Positions 55,136 through 63,964 of a DNA stretch of 64,000 nucleotides are shown here, in pieces. Source of the DNA: Bacteroidota bacterium. GTDB lineage: Bacteria > Bacteroidota > Bacteroidia > Bacteroidales > UBA10428. The position numbers were made by a program, and so were the translations under genes. The notes beneath the pieces were generated by a model. It had not been told where the DNA came from. It saw nothing but the letters and a program-made list of their open reading frames with translations, and ran no database searches. Position 1 is the first letter of the stretch. Every line of letters begins with the position of its first letter. The stretch lies in assembly GCA_016699695.1 (NCBI GenBank), contig CP065006.1, positions 1,612,001-1,676,000 of the forward strand, given 5' to 3'.

Positions 55136-57529
55136 ATGACCGAGGAAAAAACTTGCATCCATTGCGGGGCCGATTGCGGCAATCACCTAGTTAAATGGAA
55201 CGAACAGCCGTTTTGCTGCCAGGGTTGCAAACAAGTATATCAATTGCTGCACGAACACAAAATGGGGCAGTATTACAGCTATTACCAGCAACCGGGCATA
55301 CGCATCGATGAACCCGCACACCAAAGCAAATATGCCTTTCTCGACCGTGCCGATGTGCAGGAAAAATTGTTCGAATTCCGTGAAAACGATCTGGCCCGGG
55401 TAAGCTTTTACATCCCTTCTATCCACTGTGCCTCGTGCATCTGGCTGCTCGAACACCTCAACAAGCTGCATAAGGGCATTGTGTATTCCATGGTCAACTT
55501 TGTAAAAAAAGAAATCACCATCACATTCAACACCTCAGATATCAGCCTGCGCAGGTTGGTAGAGTTGCTGGTGTCGATTCATTACATACCCGATATTTCG
55601 CTTAAAACCATAGGCAAGAAAGACCTTACCGCCACCGACCGCAAACTGGTTTTCAAAATCGGGGTGGCCGGTTTTGTGTTTGGCAACGTGATGCTTTATA
55701 GCCTGCCTGAATATTTCAGTGGTAAAACCCTCGAGGGTAACCTCAACCTTTTTCTTAGCTACATGAGTTTTTTGCTGGCCATACCCGTGGTTTTTTTCAG
55801 CGGGAGCGATTACCTTGTTTCGGCCTGGAAAAACATCCGACGTGGCATTGTCAACATCGACCTTCCTATTGCCATGGGCATTCTTGCCTTGTTTTTGGTC
55901 ACTGCCTGGCAGGTGTTCACCCAAAGCGGACAGGGTTATAGCGATAGCCTTTCGGGATTTTTGTTCTTTATGCTTGTAGGCCGCTGGTTTCAGAGCCGCA
56001 CTTACCAGTCTATGGCCTTCGACCGCGATTATACCTCGTACTTTCCTGTGGCAGTAGCACGATTGAACACCGACAACGGAAACGAAGAAAGTATTCTGCT
56101 TGAAGAAATAAAGGTGGGCGATCGCCTCCTCATCCGTAACCGCGAGCTTATTCCGGCCGATTCGATCCTTCTCGATGGCCTTGCCATGATCGATTACAGT
56201 TTTGTGAGCGGCGAATCGGTGGCAGTGCAAAAAAAAGCTGGCGATTTTCTGTATGCCGGGGGCATCCAAACCACCGGGGCAATTACAATCAGGGTTGAAA
56301 AGGAAGTAAAACAAAGCCACCTGACCCGCCTTTGGAACCAGGGCGAAAACAAAGACAAGAAAAAAGAATCGTTTGTACCCATCATCGACCGCATCAGTGT
56401 GTGGTTTACTTTGGCCGTGATTTTCATAGCCCTCGGCGGACTGCTGTGGTGGTGGGCCCGGCACGATGTCGGGAAAGCCATTATGGTGTTTACATCAGTG
56501 CTCATTGTGGCCTGCCCCTGTGCCCTTGCACTTACCCTGCCCTTTAGCTTTGGCAATGCCATGCGGATACTGGGCAGCAAAGGATTGTACCTAAAAAACA
56601 CCGGCGTACTGGAAAGGTTGTTGCACATCGACACCCTGGTGTTTGACAAAACAGGCACCCTTACCAAACCCGACCAGAGTGTAGTTAGTTACGAGGGCGA
56701 AGCCCTCAAGCCTTACATGCTGCAAGCCGTGGTATCTCTCAGCCGGCAATCGACACACCCCTTGAGTCTGTCGCTTAGCAAGCAATACGAAGCAATTAGG
56801 CCCCTGCCGGCGGAAGGTTTTACCGAGATGCCAGGCAGGGGTATTTTCGGACGCGTGGATGGGCACGAGGTGCGGATTGGCTCGCTGGCATTTGTGGGCG
56901 CAAACGAAAAATCTTCCGAAGATCAGACAGCTGCCATTTATGTGAGTATCGACAAGGAGATAAAAGGTTTTTTTAGGGTCAGTAACCGCTACCGCGAAGG
57001 GATGGCTGAATTGATTGCATCGTTGCAGAAAGAATTCGACCTGTATTTGCTTTCGGGCGACAATGCAGCAGAAAAGAAAAACCTTGAAAAATATTTCCAT
57101 CCCTCACACTTGCATTTCAACCAACAACCAGCCGACAAAATGAACTTCATCGAAGCATTGCAAAACCGGGGAAAAAAGGTGCTTATGACAGGTGATGGGC
57201 TTAACGATGCCGGAGCCTTTCTAAAAAGTGACCTGGCGCTTTCGGTGGCCGACAATGTGTTTCATTTTTCACCTGCTTCCGATGCTATAATTGATTCGGA
57301 AAAGTTTGGAGCACTGGCACGCTATATGGCTTATGCCCGTAAGACCCTGGTAGTGGTAAAAATCAGTTTTGTCATATCCATTTTGTACAACTTTGCCGGT
57401 CTGAGCTTTGCCTTGAGCGGTAACCTATCGCCGGTAGTAGCCGCCATACTCATGCCGCTAAGTTCGCTCACAGTTGTAGCCTTTACCACTGCCGGCACAC
57501 GCTGGCTGGCCAATAGAATGCTTGGTTGA
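55136..57529 (+). CDS. ccoI: CcoI/FixI-type copper-translocating P-type ATPase
   Basis: I start at ATG 55136 (MTEEKTCIHCG); an in-frame TTG lies six bases earlier. The 797-residue ATPase has an N-terminal cysteine-rich metal-binding domain (CIHCGADCG, FCCQGCKQVY, PF12156), an HMA domain with IHCASCIW (~100), membrane segments from ~170, the transport motif CPCAL (~460), the phosphorylation site DKTGT (~504) and TGDGLNDAGAF. This architecture is typical of CcoI, which supplies copper to cbb3 oxidase. No ccoNOP or ccoS genes are next to it, so it stands alone in the window. Confidence 0.92.
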   Translation: MTEEKTCIHCGADCGNHLVKWNEQPFCCQGCKQVYQLLHEHKMGQYYSYYQQPGIRIDEPAHQSKYAFLDRADVQEKLFEFRENDLARVSFYIPSIHCASCIWLLEHLNKLHKGIVYSMVNFVKKEITITFNTSDISLRRLVELLVSIHYIPDISLKTIGKKDLTATDRKLVFKIGVAGFVFGNVMLYSLPEYFSGKTLEGNLNLFLSYMSFLLAIPVVFFSGSDYLVSAWKNIRRGIVNIDLPIAMGILALFLVTAWQVFTQSGQGYSDSLSGFLFFMLVGRWFQSRTYQSMAFDRDYTSYFPVAVARLNTDNGNEESILLEEIKVGDRLLIRNRELIPADSILLDGLAMIDYSFVSGESVAVQKKAGDFLYAGGIQTTGAITIRVEKEVKQSHLTRLWNQGENKDKKKESFVPIIDRISVWFTLAVIFIALGGLLWWWARHDVGKAIMVFTSVLIVACPCALALTLPFSFGNAMRILGSKGLYLKNTGVLERLLHIDTLVFDKTGTLTKPDQSVVSYEGEALKPYMLQAVVSLSRQSTHPLSLSLSKQYEAIRPLPAEGFTEMPGRGIFGRVDGHEVRIGSLAFVGANEKSSEDQTAAIYVSIDKEIKGFFRVSNRYREGMAELIASLQKEFDLYLLSGDNAAEKKNLEKYFHPSHLHFNQQPADKMNFIEALQNRGKKVLMTGDGLNDAGAFLKSDLALSVADNVFHFSPASDAIIDSEKFGALARYMAYARKTLVVVKISFVISILYNFAGLSFALSGNLSPVVAAILMPLSSLTVVAFTTAGTRWLANRMLG

Positions 57530-57590
57530 ACCTTTTAAAATCTGGCGGGAAATGCAGTAACCTGCAAGAACAATTTGTGCATGATGATCC

Positions 57591-58235
57591 TCAATCTAAA
57601 TCCACCAGCCCTTCCTGAATGGAAATGGTAATCATGCTGGCCGTGTTACGGGCACCTATTTTGCCGAGCAAATGTTTGCGGTGCGCATCGACGGTATGGC
57701 TGCTGAGCTCAAGAGAATCGGCTATCTCCTGATTCGATTGCCCGAGGCAAATGAGTTTCAGCACCTCTCGTTCGCGGTCGCTAAGCTTGATGTTCAGTTT
57801 TTTGCTCTTGCCCGGACGCAATTTTTTAGCGGCAGACAAAAATTCAGACGAAAAGTACATGCGGCCATTCAACACCTCGTCAATGGCCTTTTCAAGGTCG
57901 GTTTGGCTAATATTTTTAAGAATAAATCCGGAGGCGCCAGCATCGATCATGTCGGTAAAATGCTCGATGTCTTTCGAGGCAGTTACGGCAATAACCAGGG
58001 TATCGGGCAGCTGGCGAAGCAATTGTCGGGTAAGGTCGATACCACTTTCTGTGGAAAGCTGTATGTCCATCAACACCAGATCGGGCTCCTGCACCTTCAC
58101 TTTTTCGAAGAGCTCCTTGCCGTTCGACGCTTCGTCTACCTTTTCCACACACTCGATGCGCTTAAGCATAAACCTCAGTCCCACGCGCGAGAGCTCGTAA
58201 TCGTCAACTACCATTACTGAAATTCTTTCCGGCAT
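57591..58235 (-). CDS. NarL/LuxR-type response regulator
   Basis: This 214-residue protein has a receiver domain at 1-~120 (DD at 11-12, phospho-acceptor D57 in LVLMDIQL, K in FILKN) and a LuxR-type helix-turn-helix at ~145-205 (LSDREREVLKLICLGQSNQE, then DAHRKHLLGKIG). It is a DNA-binding regulator. It is divergent from the tandem SiaC genes across a 365-base gap, so it may control them or itself. No dedicated kinase adjoins; the kinases at 59.5-63.4 kb are candidates. Confidence 0.93.
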   Translation of the reverse strand: MPERISVMVVDDYELSRVGLRFMLKRIECVEKVDEASNGKELFEKVKVQEPDLVLMDIQLSTESGIDLTRQLLRQLPDTLVIAVTASKDIEHFTDMIDAGASGFILKNISQTDLEKAIDEVLNGRMYFSSEFLSAAKKLRPGKSKKLNIKLSDREREVLKLICLGQSNQEIADSLELSSHTVDAHRKHLLGKIGARNTASMITISIQEGLVDLD

Positions 58236-58600
58236 CTTTCTGTAGTTTTTTATGTACTGCTTGATTTGCTTTGTCTAAAGGCTGAAAAGTGAATCTGAAA
58301 TTTTTTTTTAAATATTCCAACCACTTATTTCGGTTCTGTTTTTTAAACAAAAAGCTTAAGCCACCTCCAAAATAAAAATTAAACTAACCCGAAAAGGGTA
58401 TAGTCTAATCAAACTATCACCCTTTAGTGTAATAAATGTACAAAGTAAATACTACTTGAAAAAATGACTTGGACGAAAAGCTTCTTCCAATTATCAAAAA
58501 AAACAAGCATTTGGTCATCGGTTTCTTCAATTAAATAACACAGGGCATCGAATACCTGTATAAATCAACAGAAACCAACAATAAACAAAAACAAAAGAAA
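58236..58600. other. 365 bp divergent intergenic region
   Basis: It separates the LuxR-type regulator from the first tandem SiaC gene and must contain both promoters. I see no full TTTG-N20-TAnnTTTG promoter and no coding ORF. A-rich sequence precedes the ATG at 58601. Confidence 0.5.
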
Positions 58601-58966
58601 ATGAACGAGCTAATCATAAAAGGAACGACTGATACCCCCGAAGTGCATTTTTCTGTCACCGGAAAACTCACACTCGAAGGCAGGGCTTATAACGAAGACC
58701 CGAGAAAATTCTTTGAACCACTCATTCAATGGTGCAAGCAAGCCAGTATCGAAAAAGTAGAATTTGAAGTAAAAATCGATTACATGAATACTTCCTCTTC
58801 GAAAATGCTGGTGGAGCTATTTAAAACCATTGATGCCAATACCCACATTTCTGAAAAAGAAATTAAATGGTATTTCGACGAGGACGATGAAGATATACTG
58901 GAAACAGGGCAAATTATTGAAGAATCGACCCTGTCTACCCGGTTTTATTTTCTTGAAGCAGCCTGA
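58601..58966 (+). CDS. SiaC family regulatory phosphoprotein (DUF1987), tandem copy 1
   Basis: This 121-residue protein of the same family as 33772-34155 has DTPEVHFSVTGKLTLEGRAY at the N-terminus and the phosphosite motif IDYMNTSSSK with T64. The C-terminal KWYFDEDDEDILETG matches the acidic tail of the family. It is followed after 37 bases by a second copy. No SiaB kinase is adjacent; the one at 33213 is the only SiaB in the window. Confidence 0.92.
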   Translation: MNELIIKGTTDTPEVHFSVTGKLTLEGRAYNEDPRKFFEPLIQWCKQASIEKVEFEVKIDYMNTSSSKMLVELFKTIDANTHISEKEIKWYFDEDDEDILETGQIIEESTLSTRFYFLEAA

Positions 58967-59003
58967 GAAGGCTTTAGCCTAAACCCTTAAATAATCAATC
59001 ACC

Positions 59004-59381
59004 ATGGAAAAATTTTATCAGTGCGGCAGCCACGACACCCCTGAAGTACTCTTCGATGGACAAAAAGGTATGCTATTTATGGGTGGTTCGTCACTACCCG
59101 AAAATGTGCTGGAAGTTTTCAACCCAATTCTTCAATGGGTAAACGATTACAAGAATCAGGTTCAAAATACCACCCAGGTAGAGTTTAATTTCGAATACCT
59201 CAACACCTCTTCCACCAAAATGGTTTCGAAGTTGATAGAATCGTTGCAGGAATTAAAGCAAAAAGGAAATATACAGATTACCTGGTATTATGCCTCTGGC
59301 GACCGGGACATGAAAGAACTCGGCACTGACCTGCTCGAAGAAACCAGCTGCAGTTTCAGAATTATCGAACTGGCAGCCTAA
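59004..59381 (+). CDS. SiaC family regulatory phosphoprotein (DUF1987), tandem copy 2
   Basis: This 125-residue paralogue of the preceding gene has SHDTPEVLFDGQKGMLFMGG at the N-terminus and the motif FEYLNTSSTK with T68 as presumed phosphosite. The tail WYYASGDRDMKELG replaces the usual Asp-Asp cluster. The two tandem copies differ at most positions, so they are not a recent duplicate and probably bind different partners. The gene ends convergently to the hybrid kinase operon. Confidence 0.92.
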   Translation: MEKFYQCGSHDTPEVLFDGQKGMLFMGGSSLPENVLEVFNPILQWVNDYKNQVQNTTQVEFNFEYLNTSSTKMVSKLIESLQELKQKGNIQITWYYASGDRDMKELGTDLLEETSCSFRIIELAA

Positions 59382-59384
59382 TTC

Positions 59385-59483
59385 TCAGGCTGAATGCCTG
59401 CTCTGAAATTTCTCCACCAGAGCAATGACTAATACAATTATTACTACCAAAGTAATCCGAACAAGAAATTCGTTGTCAAGCAT
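59385..59483 (-). CDS. Possible 32-residue single-helix membrane peptide
   Basis: From ATG 59483 the frame reads MLDNEFLVRITLVVIIVLVI then ALVEKFQSRHSA, one transmembrane helix with a basic tail. It lies 64 bases after the hybrid kinase stop on the same strand and 3 bases from the convergent SiaC stop. Composition is convincing for a membrane peptide, but no other evidence supports translation. Confidence 0.35.
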   Translation of the reverse strand: MLDNEFLVRITLVVIIVLVIALVEKFQSRHSA

Positions 59484-59547
59484 AATCCAATTTACTTTTT
59501 TGGTTATTGATAGTCCCTTTGCTTTATCATTTCGTTGCCCTCCGCAC

Positions 59548-60747
59548 TTATTCCATCTTTTCAGCAGGAGCCGAAAGTGGTAAAGTAAAGTAAAAATTTG
59601 AGCCAATACCAAACTCACTTGTTACGCCAATGCTTCCATGGTTTTTTTCGATAAACTCTTTACAAAGAATGAGGCCCAGGCCTGTGCCTGTTTCGTCGGC
59701 TGTTCCCTTGGTGCTGTAATTCTGGTCTATTCGGAACAGTTTTCCGGTATTTTCGGTTTTAATGCCAACGCCTGTGTCACTGATTTCCATTTTAATTCCT
59801 TCCTCCACAAATTCGCATCCGACACTGATTTTACCTTCCTGGCTGGTATACTTTACGGCATTCGATAGTAGGTTGCGCACCACGGTATTCACCATGTTCA
59901 AATCGCCCCAGGCCTTGGTTCCGGGATATACATTGTTATTTAAAACAATGCTTTTTTTGAGGGCCAGGCTTTCAAGTAAACGCAAATTATCCGATGCCAG
60001 ACGGTGCATATCTATTTCCTGCGGAAGAACCTGAATACGTCCTGTTTGAGCACGCGACCAATCGAGCAGGTTTTCGAGCAACGAATAACTCGACTGGGAG
60101 GTTTCGAAAATAATGGATATATACTCTTCGATCTGGGCAGCGCTAAACATGCTCATGTTCTCGAGCAAAAGCTCGGAAAAACCCAGAAGGGTATTAAACG
60201 GATTCTTCAGATCGTGGGCGATGATGGAAAAAAACTTGTCCTTGGTACGGTTTAGCTCGGCGAGCTCCTGGGTGCGGAGCGCCACTTTTTCTTCAAGACC
60301 AGCATTCAACTCCTTCAGCTCTGCATTTTGCGAAATAATGGTTTTTGACTGGTTGTAACTTTTAATGGCCTCGCGAATGGTAAGGAACAAATCGGCCTTA
60401 TCCCAGGGTTTGGAGATATAGCGGTAAAGGTTAGCCTTGTTCACGGCATTGCCCACCCCTTCGATGGTGGCCTGCCCGGTAAGCATCACTTTTTTTGTTT
60501 CGGGATCTTTGATATGAATGGCAGCCAATAAATCGTCGCCCTTCATGCGGGGCATGATAAAATCGGCCAGTACCAGCGGTATTTCATAGCCATCGGACAA
60601 GTATTCGTCGAAAATTTCAAGCGCCTCGTCTCCCGATTCAGCCACTTCAATCAGTAGTTCATCTTTAAACTCTTTCTGTAGTTGCTCTCTGAGTGCGTCC
60701 AATACAATCAGCTCATCATCGACACAAATAATTACCTGTTTATTCAT
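59548..60747 (-). CDS. Receiver-histidine kinase hybrid (N-terminal REC)
   Basis: This soluble 399-residue protein begins with a receiver domain (1-~125; D62 in VLADFIMPRMKG, K of SKPWDK), then a coiled coil (~135-168), HisKA with H178 in IIAHDLKNPFNTLLGFSELL, and an HATPase domain (~280-390: DTGVGIKTENTG, GTGLGLILCKEFIEKN). Putting the receiver before the kinase suggests that phosphorylation by the upstream kinase sets this kinase's activity. Its start overlaps the single receiver gene by 4 bases. The regulator or protein that it phosphorylates is not evident; the receiver at 60744 and the LuxR regulator at 57591 are candidates. Confidence 0.93.
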   Translation of the reverse strand: MNKQVIICVDDELIVLDALREQLQKEFKDELLIEVAESGDEALEIFDEYLSDGYEIPLVLADFIMPRMKGDDLLAAIHIKDPETKKVMLTGQATIEGVGNAVNKANLYRYISKPWDKADLFLTIREAIKSYNQSKTIISQNAELKELNAGLEEKVALRTQELAELNRTKDKFFSIIAHDLKNPFNTLLGFSELLLENMSMFSAAQIEEYISIIFETSQSSYSLLENLLDWSRAQTGRIQVLPQEIDMHRLASDNLRLLESLALKKSIVLNNNVYPGTKAWGDLNMVNTVVRNLLSNAVKYTSQEGKISVGCEFVEEGIKMEISDTGVGIKTENTGKLFRIDQNYSTKGTADETGTGLGLILCKEFIEKNHGSIGVTSEFGIGSNFYFTLPLSAPAEKME

Positions 60748-61136
60748 TTAGGCATTCTTTTTTTGATGGTATTCACCAGTTCATCCTTCTCCCAGGGTTT
60801 TTGCAAAACAGCAAAGCGATCCGTTTCCTGTTTTAAGTTAAAAACCAACTCTTCGTTGGCTTGCCCGGTGAGCAGTATCTTTACCACTTTGGGGTATTTC
60901 AGGTCTATACGTAAAAGAAATTCATCGCCTTTCATACCGGGCATTAACCAATCGCACACGATTACCTGCATGTCAATGTCGTCGTCTTCGAGGTCTTCAA
61001 TCAGTTCAAGGGCTTCTTCGGCGCTCTCTGCTGCCTCGTAAAGATACGCGTCGCCAAAGCTTTTTTCGAGCTGTTCCACCAGGCTATTCAGGATGATGGG
61101 TTCGTCGTCTATGCAGATAATTGCTTTTCTCTCCAT
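60744..61136 (-). CDS. Stand-alone response regulator receiver protein
   Basis: This 130-residue single REC domain has CIDDEP at 8-13, phospho-acceptor D62 in VIVCDWLMPGMKG, T of LLTGQ and K of QKPWEKDEL. There is no output domain, so it acts by protein contact or as a phosphate relay. It resembles the receiver of the following hybrid kinase, suggesting origin by duplication. It starts 3 bases after the membrane kinase and overlaps the hybrid kinase gene by 4 bases. Confidence 0.93.
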   Translation of the reverse strand: MERKAIICIDDEPIILNSLVEQLEKSFGDAYLYEAAESAEEALELIEDLEDDDIDMQVIVCDWLMPGMKGDEFLLRIDLKYPKVVKILLTGQANEELVFNLKQETDRFAVLQKPWEKDELVNTIKKRMPK

Positions 61137-61139
61137 AGT

Positions 61140-63356
61140 TTAGGCTATTGGCAGGCTTACAATAAAATGGGTTCCTTTCCCAGGTTCGCTTGTTACATCG
61201 ATGCTGCCACGATGCTTGTCGATTATTTTCCGGACTATATCGAGGCCTAATCCACTGCCTTCGCCTTGTTTTTTGGTAGTGAAAAAAGGTTCGAAGATTT
61301 TATCGATAATGTCCGGGGAGATGCCTTCGCCGGTATCTTTTACACCCACAAAGATATTCTTTTCGTCGGAATTTGCACTAATGATAAGCCTACCCTGGGT
61401 TCCCATGGCCTGAATGGAATTCTGTATCAGGTTGGTCCAAACCTGATTAATCTCGTCCTGATAACACATGGCCATTGGCAGATCTTTATAATGTTTTTCG
61501 ACAATGATTCCCTGCTTTAACTGGTTGTCGTAAAGTGTCAATACTGTTTCTATGCCATCGATAATATCGGTAGGCACTTTCTCGCCCAGCGAATCGCGGT
61601 GTGCATATTTTTTGAGGGCAAAAACCACTTTCGAGGCCTTATCGGCTGCAATGGAGATGGTTTTTGTATTCTTCAGCAGCGAAATAAAATCGCGGGCATT
61701 ACGCAAAACTGTCAACGCATCGGGTTGCTTGAGTAAATGCATGTGTTCTTCATAGCCCTCGTAAATATCGAGGTATACAAGCACATCGGCAAGCAGGTCG
61801 GAAGAAGGTATCTGATTGTTGGCCAATTCATCGCGGATACGACGCTTATGCTCGCGTTTTTCGCGCGAAGTGAGTTCTGTTTTTTGGGTGCGGCTCAGCT
61901 TAAATACCATCAAAAATAGTTTAAGGTTATTTTCGCTTTGGTTCTGAAATAACTCCGGTAAATCGCGCAGGGCCGAATCGAGCGAATCGCTCAGGTTACC
62001 AACCGATGCCTTGATGGCTCCCAAAGGGGTGTTGATCTCGTGCGCCACACCGGCAATAAGCTGCCCCAGAGCGGCCATCTTTTCCGACTGCACAAGCTGC
62101 TCTTGAGTTTGTGTCAGGTTATCGAGCAAGGCCTCGAGGTTCTCTTTCTGGTTAACAAGCTCCTCGTTCATGTACTTTATCTCTTCTATTGCCCTCTTGC
62201 GTTCAGTAATATCGCGGGCAATGGCAATACAGGCCCTTTTGCCTTTTATTTTAAACATGTGCTCGCTGATTTCGACATTAAGGATATTGCCGTCTTTCGA
62301 TTCCCAGATCCGCTCGTATTTGTCGATACGATCACGATCGTGTGCACCATCCCATATCTCGGCAGCAATGAGGTCGTCGGGAGTCATTTGCAGTAATTCC
62401 TGCTGGGTATAACCCATTACTCGCTGGGTATAATTGTTGACTTCGATAAACTTGCCCGGGCTATTGTCTTTCTGGAGATTGAACAGGAAAATAAAATCCG
62501 AGGCGCTGTTAAATACCTGACGGTACTTTTCTTCCTGTTCGCGAATAAGCTCTTCGGCATTATGTTTTTCGGTAATATCGTGGGCTATACCTTCTATTAC
62601 GGTTAGCTCATTCTGAGCATCAAACACAGGTACTTCGGAAATTTCAAGCATGCGTGCCGAACAATCTTTATGAAATACTTCCAGCAAAAACCGGCTCTGC
62701 GGACGGCCTTTCTTTACTTCCAGCATCATCTCCATGGCTGCCCGGTTTATTGGGTTTTGGGTAAGAATTTCCTTGCGTTTGAGCTTAAACTCCTCGATGG
62801 AATATCCCAGGATTTTTTCTACACTTTGACTCACATACTCCACCTCATCGTTCAAGTTCATACCATAAAGAAAGTATTCTTCCTCCAGACTCGAAACCAG
62901 TTTATTGTAACGCTCACGACTTTGTGTAAGGGCTTTATAGGCTTCGCTCAGCTCTTTGTTTTGCTTCAAAGCTTCGGTTTGCTTTTTCTTTAATTCGTTA
63001 TTACGGTTACGCAATTCGCTTGTTTTGCGGCTTATCGATTGATTGAGTGCTACAATCAGGTCTTCCAGATCAGTGATGGCGCGGTATTTTTTTTGTTGCG
63101 TAAAAGGTTTTTGGTCAAGTTCCAAACTGAGCGAACCAATGAGTGAAGTAAGCTGTCCATAGTATTTATCGACAAGTTTGCCTCTTTGCGCTAAGACCCA
63201 ATAGGTGGTAACAAATAAAAGGAGAATTGCCCCTAAAATTATAGATGCAATCCAAAAAGTTCCTGGTTTAAATAAATAGAAAGCTGCAAAAATTAACAGC
63301 AACATGGCTGTCCAGAGTAATATTTGCTGAATGGTATTTAAACTGCGGGGTTTCAA
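61140..63356 (-). CDS. Membrane PAS sensor histidine kinase
   Basis: This 738-residue kinase has two adjacent transmembrane helices (~11-29 and ~34-54) with almost no periplasmic loop. A long coiled coil (~95-160) follows, then two PAS domains with PAC-like ends IEGIAHDITEKHNAEE and ISEHMFKIKGKRACIAIARD, a second coiled coil, and HisKA with the phospho-acceptor in GVAHEINTPLGAIKASVGNL (~440). An unusually long helical segment (~150 residues) sits before the HATPase (NLIQNSIQAMG, DTGEGISPDIIDKIFEPFFT, GSGLGLDIVRKI). It heads the three-gene signalling operon running towards the SiaC pair. Confidence 0.94.
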   Translation of the reverse strand: MKPRSLNTIQQILLWTAMLLLIFAAFYLFKPGTFWIASIILGAILLLFVTTYWVLAQRGKLVDKYYGQLTSLIGSLSLELDQKPFTQQKKYRAITDLEDLIVALNQSISRKTSELRNRNNELKKKQTEALKQNKELSEAYKALTQSRERYNKLVSSLEEEYFLYGMNLNDEVEYVSQSVEKILGYSIEEFKLKRKEILTQNPINRAAMEMMLEVKKGRPQSRFLLEVFHKDCSARMLEISEVPVFDAQNELTVIEGIAHDITEKHNAEELIREQEEKYRQVFNSASDFIFLFNLQKDNSPGKFIEVNNYTQRVMGYTQQELLQMTPDDLIAAEIWDGAHDRDRIDKYERIWESKDGNILNVEISEHMFKIKGKRACIAIARDITERKRAIEEIKYMNEELVNQKENLEALLDNLTQTQEQLVQSEKMAALGQLIAGVAHEINTPLGAIKASVGNLSDSLDSALRDLPELFQNQSENNLKLFLMVFKLSRTQKTELTSREKREHKRRIRDELANNQIPSSDLLADVLVYLDIYEGYEEHMHLLKQPDALTVLRNARDFISLLKNTKTISIAADKASKVVFALKKYAHRDSLGEKVPTDIIDGIETVLTLYDNQLKQGIIVEKHYKDLPMAMCYQDEINQVWTNLIQNSIQAMGTQGRLIISANSDEKNIFVGVKDTGEGISPDIIDKIFEPFFTTKKQGEGSGLGLDIVRKIIDKHRGSIDVTSEPGKGTHFIVSLPIA

Positions 63357-63838
63357 GTTAATGCCTTATTGGATTTGTAAGGATTGGGGCTAAATATAAT
63401 GAATTTAAGAATCTATGCTGTCAGCCCGGCACTCAATATTTCTAAAAAGACCAGCCAGAAATTCAGTTTTTAGGAGTATTTGCATCCATAAATATGCTCC
63501 AACTTGCTGTTTATAACTATTTCAGCTATACAAAATATTGAATATGTCAGTTATACTGATTCGTATCATGCAGATTTTTGAAACCAGATTGTAGTTTTTT
63601 ACGTATATCGCTTCCGCTTCAGCCTGAAAAAAATCTTTTGTACGCAACCTTCGCAACAATAAATAGTCTTTAGGTCGGTTCTTATTGAAAGATTTTAATT
63701 ATTTTAAAGTAAAATTTCGAAATAGTTAATAAACCAGGGTGGTAAAAAACAGCTTTTACCTGATTTTTACCCACATTTGCCGAAAATTATTTGATTTAGA
63801 AAATAAAGCATTATAAATTTGCACCAAAATACAAGACC
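63357..63838. other. 482 bp divergent intergenic region
   Basis: It separates the PAS kinase from the small ORF at 63839. No coding ORF. It holds a strong promoter for the rightward ORF at 63790-63821; nothing clear for the kinase. Confidence 0.5.
63790..63821 (+). promoter_or_regulatory. Consensus Bacteroidota promoter
   Basis: TTTG (63790-63793), exactly 20 bases, then TAAATTTG (63814-63821). This is a full match to the -33/-7 consensus with ideal spacing. The transcript would start about 63828, eleven bases before the GTG at 63839. Confidence 0.7.
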
Positions 63839-63964
63839 GTGAAGTTCAAGCAAAAACAAAGTCTAAAGACCGAAAAACGAAACAGGATTATTATCGAAGA
63901 GGTAAATCCAAACGAGTTGGCTGAAATCTGGAAAAGATTGAGCGACTTAAATAAAGCATTTTAA
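63839..63964 (+). CDS. Short basic ORF of unknown function (41 codons)
   Basis: From GTG 63839 the frame gives a 41-residue peptide starting MKFKQKQSLKTEKRNR, then IIIEEVNPNELAEIW and a helical end. It is strongly charged and looks like a real soluble domain fragment. Its claim to be a gene rests on the consensus promoter just upstream. It may be the first gene of an operon running beyond the window. Confidence 0.4.
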   Translation: MKFKQKQSLKTEKRNRIIIEEVNPNELAEIWKRLSDLNKAF

